A DNA stretch of 64,000 bases from DATFVA01 sp963815785 (GTDB taxonomy: Bacteria; Bacteroidota; Ignavibacteria; Ignavibacteriales; Ignavibacteriaceae), in NCBI GenBank assembly GCA_963815785.1, contig CAWFHZ010000011.1, forward strand, positions 61,013 through 125,012. The letters are read 5' to 3'. Of this stretch, positions 7,752-18,145 are shown piece after piece; the first letter of the stretch is position 1, and each line of letters begins with the position of its first letter. Below the pieces are notes generated by a model. The model had not been told where the DNA came from, made no database searches, and saw only the letters and a list, made by a program, of their open reading frames with translations. The position numbers and the translations under genes were made by a program.

Positions 7752-10700
7752 CTAAATATCATAATTCAATACCGGCCCAAGCCATCTTTCGATTTCATCA
7801 AGACTCATACCCTTGCGCTTGTGATAATCAAGAACCTGGTCTTTCCCGATTTTTCCAACATTAAAATATTTCGCTTCAGGATATGCAAAGAACAACCCGC
7901 TGACAGAGGCAGCCGGGAACATTGCCAGGTTTTCTGTTAACCTGATTGACGTGTTTTTTTCAACTTCCAGCAAATCAAATAATATCGTCTTTTCTGTATG
8001 ATCCGGTTGTGCAGGATAACCGGGGGCAGGTCTTATTCCTCTATACTTTTCTTTAATCAAATCATCATTCTTAAATTCCTCTTCGGGTGAGTATCCCCAA
8101 TATTTTTTCCGGACAAGTTCATGCAGATGTTCAGCGAAAGCCTCCGCTAATCTATCAGCAAGTGCTTTGGTCATTATACTGTTATAATCATCGTGTTCGG
8201 ATTCAAACTTATTAACAAGCTCTCCAATTCCAATTCCTGCTGTTACAGCAAAAGCACCGATCCAATCAATCCGTCCGCTTTCTTTTGGCGCAATAAAATC
8301 AGCCAAAGCAAGATTAGGAAGATTGTCTGATTTCTTTGTCTGGGATCTCAGCGAGTGAAGAATCCGCTTGACACCGGTTCTGTTCTCATCAGTATAAACT
8401 TCTATGTCATCGCCAACGGAATTAGCGGGAAAGATCCCGAACACTCCGTTTGCAGCAAGAAGATTTTCTTTTAATATTTTATCCAGCAGTTTGTTTGCAT
8501 CATTAAAAAGTTTTTTTGCTTCTGCACCATATTTTTTGTCATCAAAAATTGCAGGGTATTTTCCTTTCATCTCCCAGGTAAGAAAGAAAGGTGTCCAGTC
8601 TATATAATCTTTCAGCTTCTTCAAGGAATAGTTTTTAAGAACCGTAACTCCTGGTTTATCAGGCGTTACAATTTGGACCTGATCCCATTTGGCTTTCAGT
8701 TTGTTTTTTCTTGCCTCTTCAATAAGTAAAAGATTATCCTGCCCTTTCTTTTTGATGTGCATTTCACGAAGGTTGGAATATTCTGTTTTTATTTGTTCTG
8801 TAAAATTCAGGGAGATTTTTTTATCGGGATTTATAAGATTGCTTACAACAGGAACGCTTCGCGACGCATCCAGAACATGCACTACCGGACCGGAATAGTT
8901 GGGGGCAATTTTAACCGCTGTGTGAATTTTTGAGGTTGTAGCTCCGCCAATCATCAATGGAATTTTTAATTTCCTTCTTTCCATTTCTTTTGCTACATGA
9001 ACCATTTCATCCAGCGAAGGGGTAATCAATCCACTTAAACCGATTACGTCTGCCTTTTCTTCATTCAGCCCTTTGAAATATTTTATCGACAGGTACCATT
9101 ACTCCCAGATCAATAACATTATAATTATTACATCCGAGGACAACCCCAACAATATTTTTTCCTATATCGTGAACATCTCCTTTCACAGTAGCCATTACCA
9201 CCTTGCCTGCTTCGCGTGTATCGTGAGATTCTTCCTTCTCTTTTTCGATGAAAGGAATTAAATAGGCAACGGCTTTTTTCATTACACGCGCACTTTTAAC
9301 AACCTGCGGAAGAAACATTTTTCCCGACCCAAATAAATCACCTACGACATTCATTCCGTCCATTAATGGACCTTCAATTACTTCAATCGGCTTATTAAAT
9401 ATTTTGCGGGCTTCCTCGGTATCAACGTCAATGTAATCAACTATTCCTTTTATCAGCGCATGCGTTAATCGTTCGTGAACAGGAGCATTTCTCCATTCGT
9501 CTTTTTTTACTTCTTCTTTTCCTTTTTGTTTTACACTTTCTGCAAATTCAACAAGCCGTTCCGTTGCATCCGGTCTTTTATTTAGAAGAACATCCTCAAC
9601 TAATCTTAAAAGGTCTTTCGGGATTTCTTCATAAACTTCAAGCTGACCTGCATTAACAATTCCCATATCCATTCCTGCTTTTATAGCATGATATAGAAAA
9701 GCTGAATGCATTGCTTCACGAACGACATCATTTCCGCGGAAAGAAAAAGAGATGTTACTTACACCGCCGCTTACTTTTGCAAGGGGAAGATTTTGTTTTA
9801 TCCATCTTGCGGCTTCAATATAATCAACCGCGTAATTATTATGCTCCTCTATTCCTGTTGCAACTGTTAAAATATTCGGATCAAATATTATATCCTGTGG
9901 GGAAAAACCAACTTCATTTATTAATATATCATACGCCCGTTTACAAACAGCATATTTTCTTTTCGAAAGAATCAGCTTGTCCCCGTTCATCAAACGCCAT
10001 TACAATTACAGCAGCTCCGTACTGCAGTATTTTACTTGCCCGTTCCTTAAAAACTTCTTCGCCTTCTTTAAGACTAATTGAGTTAACTATTCCTTTTCCC
10101 TGCAGACACTTAAGCCCTTCCAAAATCACACTCCATCTGGATGAATCAATCATTATCGGGAGTTTTGCAATTTCCGGTTCAACGGCGACAAGATTCAGAA
10201 ATTTATTCATTACAACTTCCGAATCGAGAAGACCTTCATCCATATTCACATCAAGAACCTGTGCCCCTCCTTCAACCTGGTTTCGCGCTACAGAGAGAGC
10301 TTCTTCATAATTTTCCTCTTTAATCAGCCGGGCAAATTTTTTAGAGCCCGTTACATTTGTTCTTTCGCCGATATTCATAAAATTTGCGTCCGGTCGAAGT
10401 TCAACCGGTTCGAGTCCGCTTAATCTTAAATAAGGTTCTCTTGAAGGAATGTTCCTGGGCTTAATCTTTTTAACTATTTCTGAAATCGCTTTAATATGTT
10501 CTGGAGTAGTTCCACAGCATCCGCCTACAAGGTTGTAAAATCCTGCTTCACCAAATTCCTTTAAAATTCCCGACATTGTTTCGGCAGTTTCATCATATTC
10601 CCCCATTTCATTAGGCAGACCTGCATTGGGGTAAACGTGAACAAAATAAGGGGCTATATTGGAAATTTCTTCAAGGAAAGGGCGCATTTGTATTGCACCA

Positions 10701-11449
10701 AGAGCACAATTTAATCCAACACTTAAAATGTTTTTTGCGTGAGATATAGAAATAAAAAAAGCTTCGGTTGTCTGTCCGGAGAGGGTTCTTCCGCTTAAAT
10801 CAACAATAGTTCCTGAGAGAATAAGAGGAACTGATTTTTTAAGTTCATTCAATAATTCTTCAACTCCATAAATTGCAGCTTTTGCATTCAGGGTATCATA
10901 AATTGTTTCGATAAGAAGAATATCCACACCCCCGTCAACTAATCCCTTTGCCTGATCATAATATGCTTTTGCCATTGCATCAAACGTAATAGAACGGAAC
11001 CCGGGATCGCTTACATTTGGAGAAAGGGAAAGAGTTTTGTTTGTGGGACCTAAACTACCTGCAACAAATCGTGGTTTAATTGGATTTTGTTTTGTGAATT
11101 CGTCGGCGGCTATCCTTGCATTCTTTGCCGCGGCAAGGTTTATTTCATAAACAAGTTCTTCTGTTTTATAATCAGCTAAAGAGATCGCTGTTCCGTTAAA
11201 CGTATTTGTCTCAATTATATCAGCTCCCGCAGCAAGATATGCACGGTGAATTTCTTTTATTATTTCAGGCTGAGTAAGATTTAATATTTCATTATTTCCC
11301 TTTAAATCTTTTGGATGATTTATAAATCTCTCGCCGCGGAAATCCGCTTCGGTTAATTTGTGCTGCTGAATCATCGTTCCCATTGCACCATCGAAAACAA
11401 GAATTCTTTCCTGTAACAGCTTCTTTAGTATATCAAATTTCGATTCCAT
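7752..11449 (-). CDS. metH: cobalamin-dependent methionine synthase, broken by two single-base frameshifts
   Basis: MetH transfers a methyl group from 5-methyltetrahydrofolate via cobalamin to homocysteine. Three consecutive frames together make the full family length of about 1230 residues. Frame one (9941-11449) holds the homocysteine-binding domain with zinc Cys in GLNCALG and GGCCGTTPEH, then the pterin-binding domain (NIGERTNVTGSKKF). Frame two (9061-9993) continues with the cap and the cobalamin motif GDVHDIGKN. Frame three (7752-9029) finishes the B12 domain (GLITPSLDE, GGATTSKIHT) and the activation domain with the SAM motif RPAPGYP. Removing one base from the A4 run at 9960-9963 and one from the T3 run at 9076-9078 restores the consensus. 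ATG at 11449 is preferred over the TTG three bases earlier. No cobalamin or SAM riboswitch was recognised upstream. Confidence 0.92.
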
Positions 11450-11578
11450 CAATTCTCAACAGAATAGTTTTTAAAAATTGTTTGTGTTTTATGCTTTGCC
11501 GATAGCTTTATAAAGTTTCCAAATATAACTAAATTGCCTTCTATTATAAATCCTATTTATAAACATATTTAACTCTAT

Positions 11579-12544
11579 ATGATAATTGTAACCGGTGGTG
11601 CAGGCTTTATTGGCAGCGCAATTGTTTGGCAGCTTAATAACCTTGGTAAAACAGATATACTTATTGTTGATGAACTGGGACTAACAGATAAATGGAAAAA
11701 CCTTGTCCCGCTCAAATATTATGATTTCATGCACAAGCTTGTTTTCATCGAAAAACTCAACAAGGTTGATTTTAGTATTGAAGCGATCATTCATATGGGG
11801 GCAAATTCGTCTACTACGGAACGGGATGCCGATCACCTTTTGGTAAATAATTATGAATACACCCGAAAACTGGCAGAATATTGCCTTCAAAAAAATATTC
11901 GTTTCATTTATGCTTCTTCTGCTGCAACGTATGGTGATGGTTCATCAGGTTTTGAAGACAGTGAAAAACTTTCTCCTTTTCTCCGTCCGCTGAATATGTA
12001 TGGGTACTCTAAAAATCTTTTCGACATTCAGGCTGCGCGAAACGGCTGGTTTAACAAAATAGTCGGACTAAAATATTTTAACGTATATGGTCCTAATGAA
12101 TACCACAAAGGGGACATGCGAAGTGTTGTTCATAAAGCTTTTGAACAAATCAGGGATACAGGAAAAGTTAAACTATTTAAATCGATGAATCCCAGGTATA
12201 AAGACGGCGAACAGATGCGTGACTTTGTTTACGTGAAAGATGCGGTTGATATGACCCTGTTCTTTCTGGAGAATAAAACTGCCGGCTTATTTAATGTTGG
12301 TTCCGGCAAAGCACGAACATGGAAGGATCTTGTTAGTTCAATATTTAACTCTTTAGATAAGCCTGCAAACGTTGATTATATTGATTTACCCCCGGAAATT
12401 GCCGATAGGTACCAGTATTTTACTGAGGCTAAAATGGAAAAAATAAAAATAGCCGGCTATTCAAACGAATCTTCTTCTCTCGAAAACGGAGTTGCCGACT
12501 ATGTTAAAAATTACCTGATGAAGAGTCTTTATCTGGGCTATTAA
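11579..12544 (+). CDS. rfaD: ADP-L-glycero-D-manno-heptose 6-epimerase
   Basis: The 321-residue protein is a short-chain dehydrogenase/epimerase with GGAGFIGS at residues 6-13 for NADP binding, the catalytic Tyr-Lys in MYGYSKNLFD, and the heptose-epimerase hallmarks VDELGLTDKWKNL and NVYGPNEYHKGDMRSV. It makes the ADP-L,D-heptose used for the inner core of lipopolysaccharide, so the organism probably has an LPS outer membrane. It stands alone, and its stop codon overlaps the stop of the convergent acidic protein gene. Confidence 0.92.
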   Translation: MIIVTGGAGFIGSAIVWQLNNLGKTDILIVDELGLTDKWKNLVPLKYYDFMHKLVFIEKLNKVDFSIEAIIHMGANSSTTERDADHLLVNNYEYTRKLAEYCLQKNIRFIYASSAATYGDGSSGFEDSEKLSPFLRPLNMYGYSKNLFDIQAARNGWFNKIVGLKYFNVYGPNEYHKGDMRSVVHKAFEQIRDTGKVKLFKSMNPRYKDGEQMRDFVYVKDAVDMTLFFLENKTAGLFNVGSGKARTWKDLVSSIFNSLDKPANVDYIDLPPEIADRYQYFTEAKMEKIKIAGYSNESSSLENGVADYVKNYLMKSLYLGY

Positions 12545-12846
12545 TTAAAAGGGATTTCTTCATCATCATCGAACAAATCCTCTTCATCTTCTTCAAAATC
12601 AAAATCTTCTTCGTAAACATCTTCTTCATTTAATATTTCTTCATCCGGCTCTTCTACAACGTCTTCATCCTCCTCTTCATCATCTTTATAATAATCATCT
12701 TCTTCTTCATCTTCAAAATCTTCATCATCATCTTCTTCCTTTTTGCGGGCAGCAAAGAATGATTTTACATTATCCTCCTTCTCTTCTATTAAATGAGAAA
12801 AAGGATTTAACAAAAAATCTTCCGAAGAATTCGTCTCACCAGCCAT
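12541..12846 (-). CDS. small, extremely acidic protein of unknown function
   Basis: From ATG at 12846 the protein is 101 residues. The last two thirds consist almost only of Asp, Glu and a few Tyr/Phe/Lys (for example EEEDDYYKDDEEED), giving a very low isoelectric point and probably no fixed fold; only the first 35 residues (LLNPFSHLIEEKEDNVKSFF) look structured. The chosen start has a strong AAGGAG site 9 bases upstream; a longer reading starting at 12903 has none. It is not an obvious RNA polymerase delta subunit. Bacteroidota-like genomes often carry such acidic tails near RNA- or DNA-binding genes, but no partner is suggested here. Its stop overlaps that of rfaD. Confidence 0.7.
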   Translation of the reverse strand: MAGETNSSEDFLLNPFSHLIEEKEDNVKSFFAARKKEEDDDEDFEDEEEDDYYKDDEEEDEDVVEEPDEEILNEEDVYEEDFDFEEDEEDLFDDDEEIPFN

Positions 12847-13052
12847 TACTATCGATCTCCTTGTTTTTAAATTATCACAAAAAGCACACTCAAATATTTT
12901 CAAAATATTTTAAAGTGCAAAATGAAAATAAACTTAATTTAAGAATAAAAATATCATTAAGATTTAGAACACATTTTTTATTTCTTAAAGGATAACATAA
13001 ATTAGGTTTATAAAATTGTCAATGTCATTTTAAAACACAAACGGTAATTTTA

Positions 13053-13517
13053 ATGAAACTGGCCACTTTATGTTATGTTATAAATAATCAGGAAAAAACC
13101 ACTCTTATGATCCACAGGACAAAAAAAGAAAACGATTATCACGAAGGAAAGTGGAACGGGCTCGGCGGAAAATTTGAGGAGGGGGAAAGTCCCGAAGACT
13201 GTGCAATAAGAGAAATAAGAGAAGAATCGGGTCTGCTTGTAAAATCTCCCAGGATGCATGGTTTTATAACCTTTCCGAATTTTGATGGTGCTGAAGATTG
13301 GTATGTTTTCATTTTTACCGCAAACGAGTTTGAAGGTAAATTGATAGACTCTCCCGAAGGTATGCTTGATTGGATTCCCAATGACAAAATTACCGAACTT
13401 AACTTGTGGGAAGGCGATAAAATTTTCCTTGCCTGGTTATACCAGGAAAAATTTTTCAGCGCAAAGTTTAATTATGAAAACGGTAAGTATAAAGATCATT
13501 CTGTTTGTTTTTATTGA
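13053..13517 (+). CDS. Nudix hydrolase (8-oxo-dGTP diphosphatase-like)
   Basis: The 154-residue protein carries a full Nudix box, from GGKFEEGESPEDCA to REIREESGLL (about residues 38-61), which binds the metal and cleaves nucleoside diphosphate bonds. The N-terminus (LCYVINNQEKTTLMIHRTKK) and the GKWNGLGGK approach resemble MutT/MTH1-type sanitising enzymes for oxidised purine nucleotides. It stands alone on the plus strand with an A/T-rich upstream region. Substrate is inferred only from family resemblance. Confidence 0.87.
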   Translation: MKLATLCYVINNQEKTTLMIHRTKKENDYHEGKWNGLGGKFEEGESPEDCAIREIREESGLLVKSPRMHGFITFPNFDGAEDWYVFIFTANEFEGKLIDSPEGMLDWIPNDKITELNLWEGDKIFLAWLYQEKFFSAKFNYENGKYKDHSVCFY

Positions 13518-13825
13518 AAATAAAAACGGGATTTAATGAAAAAAAATTAAATAGATAAAGCAATTTGAAAAATAAAATGCTTTGAAATGAAATTTTCCGG
13601 ATTTAAACCAATTATGCTGCTGAAAGTTTTTTGTTTCTTTAATGAAAAAATAGTTTTATCTTAATCTTATAATTTCTTACCTCAAAGAGCCGAAATATAT
13701 TTTAATAAATTATTGAGGTGTGTAATGAGTAAAATCTGGTTATACATTTTATTAATTCTTACGTCTCTTCTCCTGATAGCTTAATAAAGAAACTGTAGAA
13801 GATAATGCAACGCCGGGAAATTATT
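13518..13825. other. 308-bp gap with only a tiny possible gene
   Basis: The stretch between the Nudix gene and the convergent oxidoreductase is A/T-rich. It contains no long reading frame, no recognised RNA gene and no clear terminator. The only coding signal is the 19-codon frame at 13725 with a good ribosome binding site, described separately. Confidence 0.5.
13725..13784 (+). CDS. tiny signal-peptide-like ORF, possible lipoprotein remnant
   Basis: A well-placed GAGGTG site precedes ATG at 13725. The 19 codons encode MSKIWLYILL followed by ILTSLLLIA, a hydrophobic stretch like a lipoprotein signal peptide, and then stop where a lipobox Cys would be expected. The frame immediately after (NKETVEDNATPGNYFK) would continue as a polar linker if the frame shifted. 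It therefore looks like the start of a small lipoprotein broken by an indel, or a short membrane peptide. Too small to be sure it is a gene. Confidence 0.3.
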   Translation: MSKIWLYILLILTSLLLIA

Positions 13826-14809
13826 TTAAATTGATATTTTCAGAACAATCTTCCCGATGTTTTTATTTGCTTCCATATACTGGTGTGCTTTTATAACATC
13901 CTTCCAATCGAACACTTTATCAACAACTGGTTTGATGATTCCTTTTTCAAATTTATCAAACGCAAAATTTATAAACGCTTCATTAAGTTTTCTCTGGTAA
14001 TCAATTGTTCTAGATCTTAAAGTCGAACCAATTATTGTTAATCTTTTTGTAAGTACCTGTCTTATATCGGCAGCATCAACTTTTCCACCCCCAAGGGTTG
14101 CAAGCAAAATTAATCTGCCGTCCTTCGCAAGAGAATTCAGATTCTGCTGGAAATAAGGACCGGCGATAAAATCAATAATTACATTAACTCCCGTTCCGTT
14201 TGTTAACTCAGTTATTTTTTCCGCAAAGTCATCGGCTTTATAATCGATAGTGTGATTAGCTCCAAGTCTTTCACACAATTTATGCTTTTCCTTTGAAGCT
14301 GTTATAAAAATTTCTGCATTAAACGTTTTGGCTATCTGTATTGCCGCAGTTCCAACGCCGCTTGCGCCTGCATGAATTAATGTTTTTTCTCCCCGGGATA
14401 ATTTCGAATGCCAAACGAGTGCCTGGTAAGCAGTTAAAAACACTTCCGGAATTGACGCCGCTTCTTCATAACTCAGGTCTGGCGGAACGGGGTTAGCCAT
14501 TAGTTCATCAATCACAGCGAACTCTGCGTAACCACCACCGGGCAGTAAACCAAATACTTTATCTCCCTTTTTCCATTTAGTTGTTTTGCTGCCAAAAGAA
14601 ACCACTTCCCCCGCCATCTCAAGTCCCAGGGTTTCACTTGCCCCGGCTGGAGGCGGGTATTTGCCTTCGCGCTGAAGAATATCCGCACGATTTAGAGATG
14701 TAGCCAAGACCCTTACTAAAATTTCATTTCCCCCCGGAACAGGTACCGGGATTTCTCCAATTTCCATTCCTTCTGCCCCGCCGGGCTTATTAACTATTAT
14801 TGCTTTCAT
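13826..14809 (-). CDS. NAD(P)H quinone oxidoreductase (zinc-free MDR, PIG3-like)
   Basis: The 327-residue protein is a medium-chain dehydrogenase/reductase close to the quinone oxidoreductase/TP53I3 (PIG3) group: SLNRADILQREGKYPPP near residue 40 and LGLEMAGEV are family signatures, and HAGASGVGTAAIQIA (about 145-160) binds NADPH. There is no zinc-binding Cys set. It is expected to reduce quinones or enones in the cytoplasm. It follows the alpha/beta hydrolase gene by 2 bases, so the two probably form an operon. Confidence 0.87.
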   Translation of the reverse strand: MKAIIVNKPGGAEGMEIGEIPVPVPGGNEILVRVLATSLNRADILQREGKYPPPAGASETLGLEMAGEVVSFGSKTTKWKKGDKVFGLLPGGGYAEFAVIDELMANPVPPDLSYEEAASIPEVFLTAYQALVWHSKLSRGEKTLIHAGASGVGTAAIQIAKTFNAEIFITASKEKHKLCERLGANHTIDYKADDFAEKITELTNGTGVNVIIDFIAGPYFQQNLNSLAKDGRLILLATLGGGKVDAADIRQVLTKRLTIIGSTLRSRTIDYQRKLNEAFINFAFDKFEKGIIKPVVDKVFDWKDVIKAHQYMEANKNIGKIVLKISI

Positions 14810-14811
14810 TA

Positions 14812-15603
14812 TTATTTTATCTTTTTAAGGAAGGATTCGATATGTTTATTAACTGCTTCAGGGTTTTCTATCGGGCTCAAGTGGCCTGCTTTTGGAATTG
14901 TATAATATTCTGCGTTATGAATTTTATCCGCTATTCCCATCATCACGTCCGGTGTTGTAAGGTTATCCTCTTCACCACACAAAACAAGAGTGGGAATTTT
15001 AAGTTTCGATAGATATTCAGTTGTATCGGTTCTTCCCGCCATAGCAAGAAGACAGCCTTTTATTCCTGCCGGCGAAAATGATTCTGAACTTTTGATTGTA
15101 TTACCAACAAGTTCGTTTTTGTTTTCAAGAGAAAAATCACTAAAACAATTCGGAATGAAATCACCAACAAATTTTTTAACACCCTCTGAATTGATTTTCT
15201 TTATTCCGAGCGCGCGATTGATTTTTCCTTCGTTATTATCGGCCCCTGATTTAGTATCACAAAGAATTAACCCGCTGAATTTTTGCTCTATTCTTTCCAC
15301 TGCTCTAAGAGAAATGTATCCCCCCATTGAGAAGCCACATAAAACCGGCTTATTTACATTCAATTCGTCCATAACTATTTCAAGGTCATCCACAAATGAT
15401 TCCATCGTGTACTGACCATCTCCCGGTTCAGAATCGCCCAGCCCTCTTACATCATATGTGATACAAAAATAATTTGAACTAAATTTGCCAGTCTGATTGT
15501 TCCACATATGGTGGTCAAACGGGAAACCGTGTATAAAGATTATTGCGGACATGCTTTCATCTCCGTCAACAAATATTGAAAGTCCGTTTTTATTTATATT
15601 CAT
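14812..15603 (-). CDS. alpha/beta hydrolase
   Basis: This 263-residue protein is a typical alpha/beta-fold hydrolase. The oxyanion motif HGFPFDHHMW lies near residue 25, the nucleophile Ser is in GFSMGG near residue 95, the acid is probably Asp in CGEEDNLT near 215, and the His is in AGHLSPIENPE near 243. It resembles the 3-oxoadipate enol-lactonase/BioH/esterase branch, but the substrate cannot be read from sequence. It is the first gene of a two-gene unit with the quinone oxidoreductase, and is divergent from the DUF3078 gene. Confidence 0.87.
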   Translation of the reverse strand: MNINKNGLSIFVDGDESMSAIIFIHGFPFDHHMWNNQTGKFSSNYFCITYDVRGLGDSEPGDGQYTMESFVDDLEIVMDELNVNKPVLCGFSMGGYISLRAVERIEQKFSGLILCDTKSGADNNEGKINRALGIKKINSEGVKKFVGDFIPNCFSDFSLENKNELVGNTIKSSESFSPAGIKGCLLAMAGRTDTTEYLSKLKIPTLVLCGEEDNLTTPDVMMGIADKIHNAEYYTIPKAGHLSPIENPEAVNKHIESFLKKIK

Positions 15604-15654
15604 AGCTTTGTTTCTGTAAATAAATTATTTCACTAATAAATTAAGGATAATAAA

Positions 15655-16503
15655 ATGAAAGTTAAATTATCAATCATTCTGTTGTGTGTTTTTTTTATAT
15701 CACAATTTCTTCTGGCACAGGAAGATTCGATAAAACTTTACACCTGGACGCCGGTTGCGGTTGTGGGTATTAATCTAAGTCAGGTAGCTTTAAGCAACTG
15801 GACGCAGGGTGGTGAAAACGCCCTTGCGGTTTCCTTTATCGGGGCAGGCGGATTAAAATATTATACCGAATCCTGGAAATTTAAAAATGATCTGAGACTT
15901 GTTTATGGCAGAACAAAACTCGGAAGCCAGGACTTCCGGACAACAGACAATGAGTTATATCTGGAAAGTGTTTTATCATATAACATTGGTTGGGCAATTG
16001 ATCCATATATTAGCAATAATGTAAGAAGCGCTCTGGGAACCGGATATGATTACGGCAAGGACCCCGTTATTGCAATCGCCGGTTTTTTTGATCCCGGTTA
16101 TGTTACACAAAGTATTGGCTTTACATACAACAAACTTGAAAATTTTACAACCCGGCTTGGTTTTGCTGTTCAGGAAACTTTTACTAATAAATACAATCAA
16201 TATGCTGATGATCCGGCAACTACTAAAGTTGAAAAAACGAAAGTTGAAACCGGATTGGAATCTGTTACAACCGCCGAATTTTCTTTACAGGAAAACTTGC
16301 TGTACAAAAGTAATTTAAGATTATTCACAAGGTTTGAAAGCATGGATGTCTGGGACGTAAGATGGGACAATGCTTTTGTTGCAATAATAAATGATTACCT
16401 TAATGTTAACCTGGCCTTTCTCTTAATTTATCAAAAAGATCAGTCACCAAAAACGCAAATCAAAGAAGCCTTGCAAATTGGATTTACTTATAGCTTGCTA
16501 TAA
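15655..16503 (+). CDS. DUF3078 outer membrane beta-barrel protein
   Basis: The 282-residue protein has a signal peptide ending near residue 21 (FLLAQ) and the DUF3078 pattern of Bacteroidota: VVGINLSQVALSNWTQGGEN near the start, then alternating strands such as KFKNDLRLVYG, typical of an outer membrane barrel, ending in an aromatic-rich final strand (IGFTYSLL). AAGGA sits 7 bases before ATG. Function is unknown; the family is a useful marker for the Bacteroidota/Ignavibacteria side. Confidence 0.85.
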   Translation: MKVKLSIILLCVFFISQFLLAQEDSIKLYTWTPVAVVGINLSQVALSNWTQGGENALAVSFIGAGGLKYYTESWKFKNDLRLVYGRTKLGSQDFRTTDNELYLESVLSYNIGWAIDPYISNNVRSALGTGYDYGKDPVIAIAGFFDPGYVTQSIGFTYNKLENFTTRLGFAVQETFTNKYNQYADDPATTKVEKTKVETGLESVTTAEFSLQENLLYKSNLRLFTRFESMDVWDVRWDNAFVAIINDYLNVNLAFLLIYQKDQSPKTQIKEALQIGFTYSLL

Positions 16504-16511
16504 AAAAACCG

Positions 16512-16548
16512 CGGGATATTTAATATGTGTCCCGATTGTTTTTTATTT
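16512..16548 (+). terminator. possible weak terminator
   Basis: CGGGA (16512-16516) can pair with TCCCG (16530-16534), with some G-U extension, followed by a T-rich run. It lies just after the DUF3078 stop. The stem is short and the loop long. Confidence 0.35.
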
Positions 16549-16594
16549 TGGCTAATATTTTTTATAGATATAATAAATCGAATCTAAGGTGATT

Positions 16595-18061
16595 ATGAAG
16601 ATTGCATTTGTTGCTTCGGAAGTTTTTCCTTTTGCAAAGACCGGAGGACTTGCAGATGTTGCCGGGGCTCTTCCTAAAGAGCTTGCTCGTCTGGATTGTG
16701 AAGTTAAAGTCTTTATGCCAAAATATAATTTTGTCGATGAAGATAAATACAACATAAAATATTGCTGGGAAATCGGGGAGATGCCCTTAAGGGTAAATGG
16801 AGTAACCAGATTTATGCATGTCCACAAGGCAAAGCTTCCGGAATCAAATGTTGAAATAAATTTTATAGACTGTCCTCATTACTTTTTTCGCGGACAGATT
16901 TATTCCAACCATTCTGATGAAGACGAAAGATTTATTCTGTTCAGCAAGGGGGTAATCGAGGTTCTACAGAGACTTCATTGGTCCCCTGATATTATTCATT
17001 GTAACGATTGGCAGACAGGTTTACTTCCTTTGTTTGTAAAAGATAACTATAGCTGGGACCGAATGTTTGATAAAACTTCGTTCCTTTTTACAATTCATAA
17101 TATTGGATATCAGGGGATATTTTCGAATAAAACATTATTCGCCGCAGAAATCCGGGAGCAATTGGCTACCCCAGGCGGTCCGGTAGAACAAAACGGAAAT
17201 GTTAACTTCATGAAAGCGGGAATATTGTTTTCGGAAATAATAAATACAGTAAGCCCGACTTATGCACATGAAATTCTTATGCCTGAATACGGAGCTGGTC
17301 TTGAGAGTGTGCTAAAAACCAGAGAGAAAGATCTTTATGGAATATTGAACGGGATAGATTATGATACGTGGGATCCATCAAATGACATGTTAATACCTTT
17401 CCGTTATAATGCTGATTATCTCACGGGGAAAACAAAAAATAAAAAATTCCTTCTTGAACATTTTAACCTGGGTTTCAGCGAAAACATTCCTTTGGTTGGA
17501 ATTGTTTCAAGACTTGTTTCTCAAAAGGGATTTGATCTTGTGGAGAAATCACTGAATCAGTTGATGGAACTGGAAGTACAGTGGATGATTCTTGGAAGCG
17601 GTGAAGATAAATTTGAACAAATGTTTAACAATGTTTCTCAAAATTACCGGGATAAGGTGGCGGTTTACATTGGATATAATAATGAATTATCCCACCTGGT
17701 AGAAGCTGCCGCAGATATTTTTTTAATGCCTTCAATGTATGAGCCTTGCGGATTAAACCAGATATACAGCCTAAAATACGGAACCGTACCGGTTGTAAGA
17801 AAAACGGGTGGATTAAATGATACTGTGCAGGACTGGCATGAATATAAATCTGCCGGTCTGGAAACCGGAACGGGGTTCACATTTAATGATTATAATGGTT
17901 ATGCAATGTACACAACCCTTAACCGCGCTGTTGAAATATTTAAAGATAAACTCACCTGGAAAAAAATTCAGCTTAACGGGATGAAAAAAAATTATTCCTG
18001 GGAAAATGCTGCAAAAGCGTATCTAGATTTATATCAAAAGGCAAGCTTAAACAGAAGATAG
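16595..18061 (+). CDS. glgA: glycogen synthase (ADP-glucose type)
   Basis: This GT5 starch/glycogen synthase adds glucose from ADP-glucose to alpha-1,4-glucan. The N-terminal KTGGLADVAGALP motif that binds the sugar nucleotide is at residues 15-27, and the C-terminal GT-B half has IVSRLVSQKGFDL and MPSMYEPCGLNQIYSLKYG with the catalytic Glu. Length (about 488) is normal. A GTG at 16589 is possible, but ATG at 16595 is better because the AAGGTGA site then has normal spacing. It stands alone, with no branching enzyme or phosphorylase nearby, and its presence suggests glycogen storage. Confidence 0.93.
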   Translation: MKIAFVASEVFPFAKTGGLADVAGALPKELARLDCEVKVFMPKYNFVDEDKYNIKYCWEIGEMPLRVNGVTRFMHVHKAKLPESNVEINFIDCPHYFFRGQIYSNHSDEDERFILFSKGVIEVLQRLHWSPDIIHCNDWQTGLLPLFVKDNYSWDRMFDKTSFLFTIHNIGYQGIFSNKTLFAAEIREQLATPGGPVEQNGNVNFMKAGILFSEIINTVSPTYAHEILMPEYGAGLESVLKTREKDLYGILNGIDYDTWDPSNDMLIPFRYNADYLTGKTKNKKFLLEHFNLGFSENIPLVGIVSRLVSQKGFDLVEKSLNQLMELEVQWMILGSGEDKFEQMFNNVSQNYRDKVAVYIGYNNELSHLVEAAADIFLMPSMYEPCGLNQIYSLKYGTVPVVRKTGGLNDTVQDWHEYKSAGLETGTGFTFNDYNGYAMYTTLNRAVEIFKDKLTWKKIQLNGMKKNYSWENAAKAYLDLYQKASLNRR

Positions 18062-18145
18062 TTGAAATATTCCACTTGCTTTCTCCTCCATCATTCTTCT
18101 TCTATTATAAAATGTTTTGACGAAATGAAGACTAAGAAGTGGTTT

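Noticed and set aside
9711..10310. 199-codon plus-strand frame
   Set aside because: Antisense to metH across its frame break; no coding signature.
11450..11578. Cobalamin or SAM riboswitch before metH
   Set aside because: No B12-box, SAM-box stem or other conserved core was recognised in the 129-bp leader.
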